A stretch of DNA of 54,191 nt. It comes from Clostridia bacterium (GTDB lineage Bacteria; Bacillota; Clostridia; Oscillospirales; CAG-272). A model generated the notes under the pieces. That model had not been told where the DNA came from. It did not search any database and saw only the letters and a list, made by a program, of their open reading frames with translations. The stretch spans positions 1 through 54,191 of the forward strand of contig JAFYLH010000034.1 in the NCBI GenBank assembly GCA_017537175.1, read 5' to 3'. Within the stretch, counting starts at the first letter, position 1. Each line of letters opens with the position of its first letter. Positions 16,641 to 25,190 of this stretch are shown piece by piece. A program made the position numbers and the translations under genes.

Positions 16641-18125
16641 TTATTCCTCGCCGTATGCGGCATAAGCCTCCATAAGCTTCTTGAGTCTTCTCTCGTAGCC
16701 CTTTTGGTTTACTGCATAGTAGGAAACATAGTTGGAGTTATCCTGAGTGATAAGCACACGGAACTCAAGTCCTCGGTCAAGGGAAGGTGCATAGAAAACG
16801 CCGAAGTTGAACTTAAATCCCTCACGGATGATGTCAAGCATCTCTCCCGACTCGTCATCACGGGCGTACTTGTCACGCAGCGCCATATCGTAGTACGCAG
16901 GGATAACCGTATCGTAGGATATTTCCGAAAGCAAATCAAAGACAGCACCTGTCTTTTCGAGGTTAGGTGCATCTATAGGTACTACCGCAACAGAGTAAGC
17001 GTCCTGAGAACGTGTATAATACTTTTCCTGTTCCTTATTCCACTTGGGATAAGGAACGATACCGAAGTCTGTTTCCATACCGCGGAAGTCCTGCGCACGA
17101 CTAAGAAATGCGGGATAGAAAAGCGCCCTTCCCTCACGGAAGATCTTATCACATTTGATAGAATCCTCTGTCATAGATGAGTCTGTATCCTCAAAGAAGG
17201 TATCGTCGGATTGCTTGAACTCAATAATCTTTTCGAGCACCTGTACCATCTTACCCTGATCTGCATCGATGATAACATTGCCGTTCTCGTCCTTGGAGGT
17301 AACACGGATATCAAAGAGATCCCACAGAGCGTCGGTAGTGTTACGTATCTCGGTTACATATCCGTAGCTGTCCTCGCTTCCGGGCCAAGAATCACCATCA
17401 AGGTCTGTCCAGGTGCCTTTCACCATCTCTGCCATCCTATCATATGTCCAGTCGCCGTCACGGACAAGCTGATAGATATCCCCTATATTATGGTTCTCGG
17501 CTATAGTCTTGTTAAAGAAGAGAACGTAGAGATGCTCCCAGTAAGTAAGAGAGTAGTCACCTACCATATATAAGAGTTTACCGTCAATGGTCACCTCATC
17601 GATTATATCCTGATAATAATACTCTGCATTTAAGTTATCCTTAACGTAAGGAAGATCATAGAAGTTATAAAAGAGATCTATAAGAGAAATGTCCTCCATA
17701 TAGGACTGCTGGCTCATAATGAGGTCATAGGAGCCGCTGGCCGAAAGAATAGAGTTCTTGAAGGTATTGATAAAATCCTCGTTCACCGCCCACTGTCCCG
17801 GGATGGCATAGGCCTGCAGCTTTTCAAGTTCGAAGCGTTCTTCTACCTTAAGGTTCCTCTTATACACCGCCTCGTTTACAAGTTCGGTAGCATCTTCGTC
17901 CGCTGCGATCTCGTGGAGGTATCTGCCCCAGGCGTTATCTTCACGGCAAAGCACGGTAAAGGTCTCGCCGGTGAACTTAAGATCCTCGGGAACAATGGTG
18001 TCTGTCTCGGTCAGCTGACCGCCGCCATCATTTGTCACAGTCTTGCCGAAATTACAAGCCGCAAGACAAGGAAGGATCATCAGACAAACAAGTAATAAAG
18101 CTAAAATTCTTTTTTTGTTCATCAT
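16641..18125 (-). CDS. Extracellular solute-binding lipoprotein, paralogue 2
   Basis: 494 residues, the same length as paralogue 1 and almost identical through the signal peptide and the first ~75 residues. Lipobox LAAC (Cys24). The middle diverges: LFYNFYDLPYVKDNLNAEYYY and the tail FGVFYAPSLDRGLEFRVLI, the latter closer to paralogue 3. This mosaic pattern is what gene conversion between neighbours would leave. The calcium-loop-like block reads DLDGDSWPGSED. The substrate is unknown. An aggtggtg site precedes two adjacent ATGs. It has its own promoter and terminator, so it is a single-gene transcript. Confidence 0.85.
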   Translation of the reverse strand: MMNKKRILALLLVCLMILPCLAACNFGKTVTNDGGGQLTETDTIVPEDLKFTGETFTVLCREDNAWGRYLHEIAADEDATELVNEAVYKRNLKVEERFELEKLQAYAIPGQWAVNEDFINTFKNSILSASGSYDLIMSQQSYMEDISLIDLFYNFYDLPYVKDNLNAEYYYQDIIDEVTIDGKLLYMVGDYSLTYWEHLYVLFFNKTIAENHNIGDIYQLVRDGDWTYDRMAEMVKGTWTDLDGDSWPGSEDSYGYVTEIRNTTDALWDLFDIRVTSKDENGNVIIDADQGKMVQVLEKIIEFKQSDDTFFEDTDSSMTEDSIKCDKIFREGRALFYPAFLSRAQDFRGMETDFGIVPYPKWNKEQEKYYTRSQDAYSVAVVPIDAPNLEKTGAVFDLLSEISYDTVIPAYYDMALRDKYARDDESGEMLDIIREGFKFNFGVFYAPSLDRGLEFRVLITQDNSNYVSYYAVNQKGYERRLKKLMEAYAAYGEE

Positions 18126-18154
18126 AACACACCACCTTCAGGTTTGATAATAAC

Positions 18155-18183
18155 ATAGTATCACAGCCTGTGTTTTAAATCAA
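18155..18183 (-). promoter_or_regulatory. Promoter of lipoprotein paralogue 2
   Basis: Minus strand TTGATT (18183-18178), 17 bases, TACTAT (18160-18155). The only difference in the -35 box from paralogue 1 is TTGATT instead of TTGACT. Confidence 0.75.
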
Positions 18184-18191
18184 GACAAAAC

Positions 18192-18223
18192 CAAAAAAAC
18201 TGTTGCAAAAGCAACAGTTTTTT
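18192..18223 (-). terminator. Terminator of lipoprotein paralogue 3
   Basis: Stem aaaaaactgttgc/gcaacagttttt, the same sequence as the terminator at 16592, ending the 18242-19729 gene. Confidence 0.85.
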
Positions 18224-18241
18224 GTATATCATTCAGAGATA

Positions 18242-19729
18242 TTATTCCTCGCCGTATGCGGCATAAGCCTCCATAAGCTTCTTGAGTCTTCTCTCGTAGC
18301 CCTTCTGGTTTACTGCATAGTAGGAAACATAGTTGGAGTTATCCTGAGCGATAAGCACACGGAACTCAAGACCTCTGTCAAGGTCGGGTGCATAGAATAC
18401 ACCAAAGCTGAACTGGAAGCCGTCACGGATGATGTCAAGCATCTCGCCGGACTCATCGTCACGGGCATACTTGTCGCGGAGCGCCATATCGTAGTATGCG
18501 GGGATAACAAGCTCGTTGGAAAGTGCGCTGAGTACATCAAATACCGCACCGCTCTTCTGGAGATTGGGAGCATCTACGGGGATAACCGCTACAGAGTAGC
18601 CGTCCTGTGAACGGGTGTAGTACTTATCCTGCTGCTCATTCCACTTGGGATAAGGAACGATACCGAAGTCTGTTTCCATACCGCGGAAGTCCTGTGCACG
18701 GCTGAGAGCTGCGGGATAGAAGAGTGCTCTGCCCTCGCGGAAGATCTTGTCGCACTTGATGGAATCGGAGGTCATAGAAGAGTCTGTGGTCTCAAAGAAG
18801 GTATCATCAGACTTCTTGAACTCGATAAGAGCCTCAAGAACCTGTACCATCTTAGCCTGGTCAACATCGATCTGGATATCGCCGTTCTCGTCCTTGGAGG
18901 TGATACGGATATCAAAGAGATCCCAGAAAGCATCGGTGGTGTTGGGGATCTCGGTTATGTAACCAAAGGCATCCTCTTCACCGGACCAGTTGTCACCGTT
19001 AAGGTCGTTCCATGCACCCTTTACCATACCTGCCATAGCCTCATAGGTCCACTCGCCGTCACGAACCATCTGGTAGATATCGCCAACATTGCGGTTCTCT
19101 GCCATAGTCTTGTTAAAGTAAAGCACATAGAGGTTTTCCCAGTATGTAAGAGAATAGTCACCAACCATATACATCAGCTTACCGTCGATGGTGATCTCCT
19201 CAACGATGTCCTGATAGTAATGCTCAGCCTCCATATTGTCCTTAACATAAGGAACATCATAGAAGTTGCTGAAAAGCTCGATGAGAGAAACATCCGCCAT
19301 ATAAGCCTGCTGGCTCATAATGAGGTCATAGGAGCCGCTTGCTGCAAGAATGGAGTTCTTGAAGGTGTTGATAAAGTCCTCACCTGCCGCCCAGTGACCG
19401 GGGATAGCAAATGCCTTAAGCTCCTCAAGCTCAAAGCGCTCTTCAACCTCAAGGTTACGCTTATAAACCATTTCGTTTACAAGCTCGGTTGCATCCTCGT
19501 CAGCAGCGATCTCATGGAGATACTGACCCCAGGCATTATCCTCACGGCAGAGGATAGTGAAGGTCTCACCGGTAAACTTAACATCCTCGGGAACCACTGT
19601 GTCGATCTCTACGCGTCCACCGCCGCCATTGCTGCCGCCCGAGCCCTTGTTGAGATTACAAGAAGCAAGCAGAGGCAATGTCATAAGTACTACCAGCATT
19701 ACTGCAAGTATTCTTTTGAAATTTTTCAT
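18242..19729 (-). CDS. Extracellular solute-binding lipoprotein, paralogue 3
   Basis: 495 residues from the ATG at 19729 (MKNFKRILAVML); an upstream in-frame ATG at 19771 would put charged residues before the signal peptide. Lipobox LASC (Cys near residue 24), then a Gly/Ser-rich linker (NKGSGGSNGGGG) tethering the binding domain to the membrane. The core resembles paralogues 1 and 2 (FSNFYDVPYVKDNMEAEHYY), with the calcium-loop-like block DLNGDNWSGEED. The C-terminal third (from about FGVFYAPDLDRGLEF) is very like paralogue 2. Substrate unknown. Own promoter and terminator. Confidence 0.85.
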   Translation of the reverse strand: MKNFKRILAVMLVVLMTLPLLASCNLNKGSGGSNGGGGRVEIDTVVPEDVKFTGETFTILCREDNAWGQYLHEIAADEDATELVNEMVYKRNLEVEERFELEELKAFAIPGHWAAGEDFINTFKNSILAASGSYDLIMSQQAYMADVSLIELFSNFYDVPYVKDNMEAEHYYQDIVEEITIDGKLMYMVGDYSLTYWENLYVLYFNKTMAENRNVGDIYQMVRDGEWTYEAMAGMVKGAWNDLNGDNWSGEEDAFGYITEIPNTTDAFWDLFDIRITSKDENGDIQIDVDQAKMVQVLEALIEFKKSDDTFFETTDSSMTSDSIKCDKIFREGRALFYPAALSRAQDFRGMETDFGIVPYPKWNEQQDKYYTRSQDGYSVAVIPVDAPNLQKSGAVFDVLSALSNELVIPAYYDMALRDKYARDDESGEMLDIIRDGFQFSFGVFYAPDLDRGLEFRVLIAQDNSNYVSYYAVNQKGYERRLKKLMEAYAAYGEE

Positions 19730-19761
19730 GGTCTTTCTGCCTTTCATTAAAATATATAAGC

Positions 19762-19790
19762 ATTCTATCACAAATTTGTTACGAAATCAA
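19762..19790 (-). promoter_or_regulatory. Promoter of lipoprotein paralogue 3
   Basis: Minus strand TTGATT (19790-19785), 17 bases, TAGAAT (19767-19762). Confidence 0.72.
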
Positions 19791-19842
19791 GATATAAAAA
19801 TGAACAGGAAATTTATACATAAATGCGGAGTACTTCTTACAG

Positions 19843-20073
19843 AGTGCGGAATGCGGAATGCGGAGTGCGGAATTCAGGTGATTTTTGACACATTGGTGTC
19901 AAAAATTCCATTTAATTATATAAGTATGAGTGAACTGATAGTGTTATGAAACAAATGCAATACATAAAATATAAAGCGATAAATTAAGGAGTACAACTAA
20001 CTCAAAATCAGATGTAAGTTTTCGACCTAAAGGGAGAAAACTCTCCATAATTCCGCACTCCGCACTCCGCATT
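19843..20073. repeat. Inverted-repeat element with GCGGAATGCGG-type ends
   Basis: This gap of about 380 bases holds no gene. One end is gagtgcggaatgcggaatgc continuing to gcgga (19843-19870); the other is ttccgcactccgcactccgc (20052-20071), so the ends are inverted. Inside is a hairpin gatttttgacacattggtgtcaaaaatt (near 19879-19906). It belongs to the same structural class as the elements at 13290, 27136, 34873 and 36149 but with different terminal words. Confidence 0.6.
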
Positions 20074-20107
20074 AAAAAAACCGCACCCTCGGGTAATGAG
20101 GATGCGG
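20074..20107 (-). terminator. Terminator of lipoprotein paralogue 4
   Basis: Ten-pair stem ccgcaccctc/gaggatgcgg (20081-20107, one mismatch), with seven T on the minus strand from 20080 down to 20074. Confidence 0.8.
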
Positions 20108-20151
20108 TAATTGCTTATGTTATGCGATCGTGGATGCAAACACTTGTTTGC

Positions 20152-21639
20152 TTATTCTGCCTTGTCAGCGTATGCCTCCATAAGCTTTTTCAGTCTTCTT
20201 TCATAGCCCTTCTGCTGTACTGCGTAGTAGGAAACAAAGTTGGAGTTCTCCTGACGGATAAGCTCTCTGTATACTCCGCAGCAGTCAAGTGCCTGCTGAT
20301 AGAAATAGCTGAAGCTGAGGGTAAAGCCTTCACGAATAATATCAAGCATCTCTGCCGACTGATCGTCACGGCTGTACTTGTCCTTAAGTGCCATATCATA
20401 GTATGCGGGGATTACGGTCTTGTTGGATATAGCGGAAAGCACATCCAGAACCGCACCTGACATTTCCTTGTTCTTTGCATCTATAGGCACTACAGCTACA
20501 GAGAAGCCGTCCTGTGCGTGGGTATAATAGCCGTCCTGCTCTTTATTCCACTTGGGATAAGGAACGATACCAAAGTCTGTCTCCATACCGCGGAATTCCT
20601 GAGCACGGTTAAGGGTTGCGTGGTAGAAGAGGCTTCTGCCCTCGCGGAAGATCTTGTCAACGGGGTTCTGGTCTACGGTTACCTCGGAGCCGAAGTATAC
20701 CATCCAGGTATCGTCGGTCTTCTTGAAGTCGATGAACTTTTCAAGTATTGATACCATCTTACCCTGATCAACATTAAACTCTATCTCTCCAAATTCGTTT
20801 TTGGAGGCAAGAGAGCAACGGAAATGAGCATCAAGGGCGTCGGTGGTATTGGGGATCTCGGTGATATAGCCAAAGCTGTCACTCTCGTCGGGATAAAGGT
20901 CACCGTTAAGGTCGCTCCATTTACCCTTTGCCATCTCTACCATCTTATCATATGTCCACTCTCCGTCACGGACAAGCTGATAGATATCCTCTAAGTTATT
21001 GTTCTCTGCCATTACCTTATTAAAATAAAGAACATAGGCAAATTCCCAATATGTAAGCGAATAGTCGCCCAAGAGGAAGTAGAGCTTTCCGTTAATGGAC
21101 ATATTATCGATAACCTCCTGATAATAATAGGGGGCATCAAGATTGTCCTTGATATAAGGAAGGTCGTAGAAGTTGGTGTAAAGATCGTTCAAAGAAGGAT
21201 CAAGAGCCATATAAGCCTGCTGGCTCATAATGAGGTCATAGGAAGAGCTGTTTGCAAGGATGGAGTTACGGAAGGTGTTGATAAAGTCCTGATATGCATC
21301 CCACTGACCGGGAATTGCAAATGCCTTAAGCTCCTCAAGCTCAAAGCGCTCCTCAACCTCAAGGTTGCGCTTATAGACCATTTCGTTTACAAGCTCGGTT
21401 GCATCCTCGTCGGCAGCTATCTCGTGGAGATACTGACCCCAGGCATTATCCTCACGGCAGAGGATGGTAAAGGTCTCGCCGGGGAATGTAACATCATTGG
21501 GTACTACGGTATCGGTTTCGGTAAACGAACCCGGTTTGCTATTGTTGTTATTGCCGCCCGTCATTCCGCAGGCAACAACCAAGGGCAGGACCATAGCCAA
21601 TACAAGCACAAGAGCTGCTGTTTTTTTGAGTTGGTTCAT
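20152..21639 (-). CDS. Extracellular solute-binding lipoprotein, paralogue 4
   Basis: 495 residues from the ATG at 21639, which has gaggag before it; the reading frame runs 48 codons further up without a ribosome site and across the promoter. The lipobox is VVAC (Cys near residue 24), followed by an Asn-rich linker. Paralogues 4-6 share DPSLNDLYTNFYDLPYIKDN-type sequence and form a second subgroup. Calcium-loop-like block DLNGDLYPDESD. The pocket region differs from paralogues 1-3 (FRCSLASKNEFGEIEF), suggesting another ligand. Ends YADKAE rather than AYGEE. Substrate unknown. Own promoter and terminator. Confidence 0.85.
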   Translation of the reverse strand: MNQLKKTAALVLVLAMVLPLVVACGMTGGNNNNSKPGSFTETDTVVPNDVTFPGETFTILCREDNAWGQYLHEIAADEDATELVNEMVYKRNLEVEERFELEELKAFAIPGQWDAYQDFINTFRNSILANSSSYDLIMSQQAYMALDPSLNDLYTNFYDLPYIKDNLDAPYYYQEVIDNMSINGKLYFLLGDYSLTYWEFAYVLYFNKVMAENNNLEDIYQLVRDGEWTYDKMVEMAKGKWSDLNGDLYPDESDSFGYITEIPNTTDALDAHFRCSLASKNEFGEIEFNVDQGKMVSILEKFIDFKKTDDTWMVYFGSEVTVDQNPVDKIFREGRSLFYHATLNRAQEFRGMETDFGIVPYPKWNKEQDGYYTHAQDGFSVAVVPIDAKNKEMSGAVLDVLSAISNKTVIPAYYDMALKDKYSRDDQSAEMLDIIREGFTLSFSYFYQQALDCCGVYRELIRQENSNFVSYYAVQQKGYERRLKKLMEAYADKAE

Positions 21640-21667
21640 AATAAATCTCCTCACAATTATTTTATCA

Positions 21668-21696
21668 ATTATAACATAAACAATCGGTTTAGTCAA
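21668..21696 (-). promoter_or_regulatory. Promoter of lipoprotein paralogue 4
   Basis: Minus strand TTGACT (21696-21691), 17 bases, TATAAT (21673-21668): the best match to consensus among the six. Confidence 0.8.
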
Positions 21697-21778
21697 TAAT
21701 TGTTTACAATTAAACCTGATACGAAATTTTTTTGACCATATATTCAAAAAATAAACCAACCCCATTTTATCAGATTCC

Positions 21779-21827
21779 ATCAATTGAGAATTGAAAATTG
21801 AGAATTGAGAATTGAGAATTGAGAATT
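21779..21827. repeat. Tandem AATTGAG word repeat
   Basis: Six near-copies of gaattga in a row, between the promoter region of paralogue 4 and the terminator of paralogue 5. No internal hairpin core, so it may be a remnant of the inverted-repeat class. Confidence 0.6.
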
Positions 21828-21828
21828 A

Positions 21829-21856
21829 AAAAACACACCCCGCAGGGTGTGTTTTG
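21829..21856 (-). terminator. Terminator of lipoprotein paralogue 5
   Basis: Stem aaaacacaccc/gggtgtgtttt with loop cgca, starting four bases past the stop of 21860-23341, T-run on the minus strand. Confidence 0.85.
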
Positions 21857-21859
21857 TCA

Positions 21860-23341
21860 TTATTCGCCGTCCTCGTAGGACTTAAGAAGCTCCTTGAGCT
21901 TTCTCTCGTAGCCCTTCTGGTTTACGGAATAGAAGGATACAAAGTTGGTGTTGTCCTGGTTCATCATATTACGGAATACCATGGAGCAGCCGTTAAGAGA
22001 CTGGCCGTAGAAGTAACCGAAGTTTACAGTAAAGCCCTCACGGATTATATCAAGCATCTCGCCGGACTCATCGTCACGGGCATACTTGTCGCGAAGCGCC
22101 ATATCGTAGTATGCGGGAATAACCAGCTCGCTCGAAAGAGCGGAAAGAACATCCACAACAGCACCGCACATTTCAAGGTTGGTAGCATCTACAGGTATAA
22201 CACCTACAGAATAACCGTCCTGTGCGTGGGTGTAGTAGCCTGCCTGATTTTCATTCCACTTGGGATAAGGAACGATACCAAAGTCGGTCTCCATGCTACG
22301 GAACTTCTGAGCACGGTTGAGCTGTGCGTGATAGAACAGGCTTCTGCCCTCGCGGAAGATCTTATCGATAGGGTTAGAGTCCTCGGCAATATCAGAGAAG
22401 TACTGGAAGTATACATCATCGGTATTCTTGAACTCTACCATCTTTTCAAGAACGGATACCATCTTACCCTGATCCACATCAAAGATGACCTCGTCATTTT
22501 CGTTTCTTGATGTCATAGGAACATTGAAGTGTGCTTCATAAGCATCGGGGGTGTTGTTGGTCTCGGAAATATAACCGAAGGAGTCCTCCTCGCCGGGCCA
22601 GTTGTCACCGTTGAGGTCTACCCACTTACCCTTAGAAAGCTCGATCATCTTGTCAACGGTCCATTCACCGTTACGAACAAGCTCATAAAGGTCGGGGAGG
22701 TTGTTGTTCTCTGCCAGGGTCTTATTGAAGTAGAGAACATAAGCGTGTTCCCAATAAGTAAGAGAATAGTCGCCAAGCAGGAAGTAAAGCTTACCGTTAA
22801 CCGTAAGCTCATCTATTACATCGGGGTAATAGTACTTGGCATCAAGATTGTCCTTGACATAGGGAATGTCATAGAGGTTTGTGTAGAGGTCGTTGAGAGA
22901 GGGGTCAAAGGACATATAAGCCTGATGGCTCATAATGAGATCGTATGCACCGCTGTTTGCAAGGATGGAGTTCTTAAAGGTGTTGGTAAAGTCATCCTTG
23001 ACATCCCACTGACCGGGGATCGCAAATGCCTTGAGCTCCTCAAGCTCAAAGCGCTCTTCAACCTCAAGGTTGCGCTTATAAACCATTTCGTTTACAAGCT
23101 CGGTTGCATCCTCATCGGCAGCTATCTCGTGAAGCCACTCGCCAAAGGCATTATCCTCACGGCAGAGGATAGTGAAGGTCTCGCCGGGGAACTTAAGATC
23201 CTCGGGGACAATAGTGTCCGACTCGGTCAGCTGACCGCCGCCTTCCTTGTTGTTCTTGTTGACTATATTACAGCCAACAAGAAGAGGAAAAACGAAGAGA
23301 ACGCAAAGCATAAGTGCAATAACTCTTTTAAAATTTTTCAT
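21860..23341 (-). CDS. Extracellular solute-binding lipoprotein, paralogue 5
   Basis: 493 residues from ATG at 23341 (MKNFKRVIALML). The signal peptide ends in lipobox LVGC (Cys near residue 23). Subgroup of paralogues 4 and 6 (FDPSLNDLYTNLYDIPYVKDN). It has MSHQAYM where 1-4 have MSQQAYM. Calcium-loop-like block DLNGDNWPGEED. Tail FGYFYGQSLNGCSMVFRNMM contains a Cys shared with paralogue 6. Substrate unknown. The stop is followed after only a few bases by the terminator hairpin. Confidence 0.85.
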   Translation of the reverse strand: MKNFKRVIALMLCVLFVFPLLVGCNIVNKNNKEGGGQLTESDTIVPEDLKFPGETFTILCREDNAFGEWLHEIAADEDATELVNEMVYKRNLEVEERFELEELKAFAIPGQWDVKDDFTNTFKNSILANSGAYDLIMSHQAYMSFDPSLNDLYTNLYDIPYVKDNLDAKYYYPDVIDELTVNGKLYFLLGDYSLTYWEHAYVLYFNKTLAENNNLPDLYELVRNGEWTVDKMIELSKGKWVDLNGDNWPGEEDSFGYISETNNTPDAYEAHFNVPMTSRNENDEVIFDVDQGKMVSVLEKMVEFKNTDDVYFQYFSDIAEDSNPIDKIFREGRSLFYHAQLNRAQKFRSMETDFGIVPYPKWNENQAGYYTHAQDGYSVGVIPVDATNLEMCGAVVDVLSALSSELVIPAYYDMALRDKYARDDESGEMLDIIREGFTVNFGYFYGQSLNGCSMVFRNMMNQDNTNFVSFYSVNQKGYERKLKELLKSYEDGE

Positions 23342-23374
23342 TGCTATTCTGCCTTTCATATATTTTATGGAGTT

Positions 23375-23403
23375 ATTTTACCACAAAATAGTTCTACAGT
23401 CAA
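23375..23403 (-). promoter_or_regulatory. Promoter of lipoprotein paralogue 5
   Basis: Minus strand TTGACT (23403-23398), 17 bases, TAAAAT (23380-23375). Confidence 0.72.
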
Positions 23404-23451
23404 TATATAAAAAATGAACAAGAAAATAATATTGAATGCAAAATGCATTAT

Positions 23452-23487
23452 GACAAAAAAACACACCCCCAAGGGTGTGTTTTTGTC
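23452..23487 (-). terminator. Terminator of lipoprotein paralogue 6
   Basis: Long stem gacaaaaaaacacaccc/gggtgtgtttttgtc; the stop codon of paralogue 6 lies at its right edge (23486-23488). Confidence 0.85.
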
Positions 23488-24973
23488 ATTGTTCGTCGTC
23501 TGCGTAGGAAGCAATAAGCTTCTTGAGCATTCTGTCGTAGCCCTTACTGTTGGTGGAATAGTAAGATACAAAGTTGGAGTTATCCTGCTCAATAAGGATA
23601 CGGAAGGTCTTGGAGCAGCCGTTGAGAGAGGGACCGTAGAAATAACCGAAGTTTACGGTAAAGCCCTCACGGATAAGGTCAAGCATCTCGCCGGACTCAT
23701 CGTCACGGGCATACTTGTCACGAAGTGCCATATCGTAGTAAGCGGGAATAACAAGCTCACTTGAAAGTGCAGAGAGTACATCAAGTACGGCACCGCAGAG
23801 CTCACGGTTCTTGACATCGGCAGGGATAACACCTACAGAATAGCCGTCCTGTGCGTGGGTGTAATACTTATCCTGCTGCTCGTTCCACTTGGGATAAGGA
23901 ACGATACCAAAGTCGGTCTCCATACCGCGGAACTCCTGAGCGCGGTTGAGCATTGCGGGATAGAAGAGCGCTCTGCCCTCGCGGAAGATCTTGTCTGCTA
24001 CATTGGAATCCTCTGTATCCGAGGAGGTGGTGTAGATGAAGTGAGTATCATCGCTCTTCTTGAACTCGATAAACTTTTCAAGAATGTTTACCATCTTACC
24101 CTGGTCAACATTGAATACAACATTGCCTGCCTCATCTCTGCCTGTCATGGGAACATCAAAGTGAGCCTCAAGAGCATCGGTGGTGTTGGGGATATCGGAT
24201 ACATAGCCGAAGGAGTCACCGTCATCAGGCCATACATCACCGTTAAGGTCGATCCAGGTGCCCTTTGCCATCTCGGTCATCTTATCAAAGGTCCACTCTC
24301 CGTCACGGACAAGCTGGTAGATATCCTCAAGCTGGTTGTTTTCTGCAATGGTCTTATTAAAATAAAGAACATATGCATTCTCCCAGTATGTAAGAGAGTA
24401 GTCGCCCAAAAGGTAAAGAAGCTTGCCGTTGATGGTAAGCTCATCAACTACATCGGGATAGTAATAGTCAGCATCAAGATTGTCCTTGATATAGGGTACA
24501 TCATAAAGGTTGGTATAAAGATCGTTAAGCTGGGGATCAGAGGACATATATGCCTGATGGCTCATAATAAGATCGTATGAGCTGCTGTTGGAAAGGATAG
24601 AGTTCTTAAAGGTGTTTACAAAGTCATCACCCACAGCCCACTGACCGGGGATAGCAAATGCCTTGAGCTCCTCAAGCTCAAAGCGCTCCTCGACCTCAAG
24701 GTTGCGCTTATAGACCATTTCGTTTACAAGCTCGGTCGAATCCTCGTCTGCCGAGATCTCGTGGAGCCAGTTGCCCCATGCGTTATCCTCACGGCAAAGG
24801 ATGGTAAAGGTCTCGCCGGGGAAGGTAAGATCCTCGGGAACCACAGAACCCTCTGCAGATATATTGGCGCCGCCGCCATTCGATTCGCCGCCCTTTGAGG
24901 TATTGCAGGCAACAAGCAAGGGTAATGCCATTGCACATACCATAAGGAGGGCTATAATTCTCTTAGTATTCAT
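23486..24973 (-). CDS. Extracellular solute-binding lipoprotein, paralogue 6
   Basis: 495 residues. Signal peptide MNTKRIIALLMVCAMALPLL, lipobox LVAC (Cys23), then a Gly/Asn linker. Subgroup 4-6 (SDPQLNDLYTNLYDVPYIKD). Calcium-loop-like block DLNGDVWPDDGD. Tail FGYFYGPSLNGCSKTFRILI. An aaggggtt site precedes the ATG. It is the outermost gene of the cluster and is divergent from the GH127-like gene, from which it is separated by 217 bases holding both promoters. Such divergence often marks a shared control region, but no operator palindrome is obvious there. Substrate unknown. Confidence 0.85.
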   Translation of the reverse strand: MNTKRIIALLMVCAMALPLLVACNTSKGGESNGGGANISAEGSVVPEDLTFPGETFTILCREDNAWGNWLHEISADEDSTELVNEMVYKRNLEVEERFELEELKAFAIPGQWAVGDDFVNTFKNSILSNSSSYDLIMSHQAYMSSDPQLNDLYTNLYDVPYIKDNLDADYYYPDVVDELTINGKLLYLLGDYSLTYWENAYVLYFNKTIAENNQLEDIYQLVRDGEWTFDKMTEMAKGTWIDLNGDVWPDDGDSFGYVSDIPNTTDALEAHFDVPMTGRDEAGNVVFNVDQGKMVNILEKFIEFKKSDDTHFIYTTSSDTEDSNVADKIFREGRALFYPAMLNRAQEFRGMETDFGIVPYPKWNEQQDKYYTHAQDGYSVGVIPADVKNRELCGAVLDVLSALSSELVIPAYYDMALRDKYARDDESGEMLDLIREGFTVNFGYFYGPSLNGCSKTFRILIEQDNSNFVSYYSTNSKGYDRMLKKLIASYADDEQ

Positions 24974-25006
24974 AAAAGTAACCCCTTTTATAAGTTTATT
25001 GTATAG

Positions 25007-25035
25007 ACTATATCACACACCCATTTTTATGTCAA
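25007..25035 (-). promoter_or_regulatory. Promoter of lipoprotein paralogue 6
   Basis: Minus strand TTGACA (25035-25030), 17 bases, TATAGT (25012-25007). Confidence 0.75.
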
Positions 25036-25130
25036 TAAACCTCAAATTTTATGCAATTTTTATTTACATCCCGTTTAAAATCCCCGTTATTCTGCACAAA
25101 TAAATATATTTATTAATGTACAAAAAGCAC

Positions 25131-25159
25131 TTGAATTATCCGCCCTGTAATGATATAAT
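25131..25159 (+). promoter_or_regulatory. Promoter of the GH127-like gene
   Basis: TTGAAT (25131-25136), 17 bases, TATAAT (25154-25159), about 30 bases before the ATG. Confidence 0.78.
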
Positions 25160-25190
25160 TATAAGGAATATATATATCAGGAGACATACT

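Noticed and set aside
24974..25190. Shared operator between lipoprotein 6 and the GH127-like gene
   Set aside because: Both promoters are clear, but no convincing palindromic operator was found between them.
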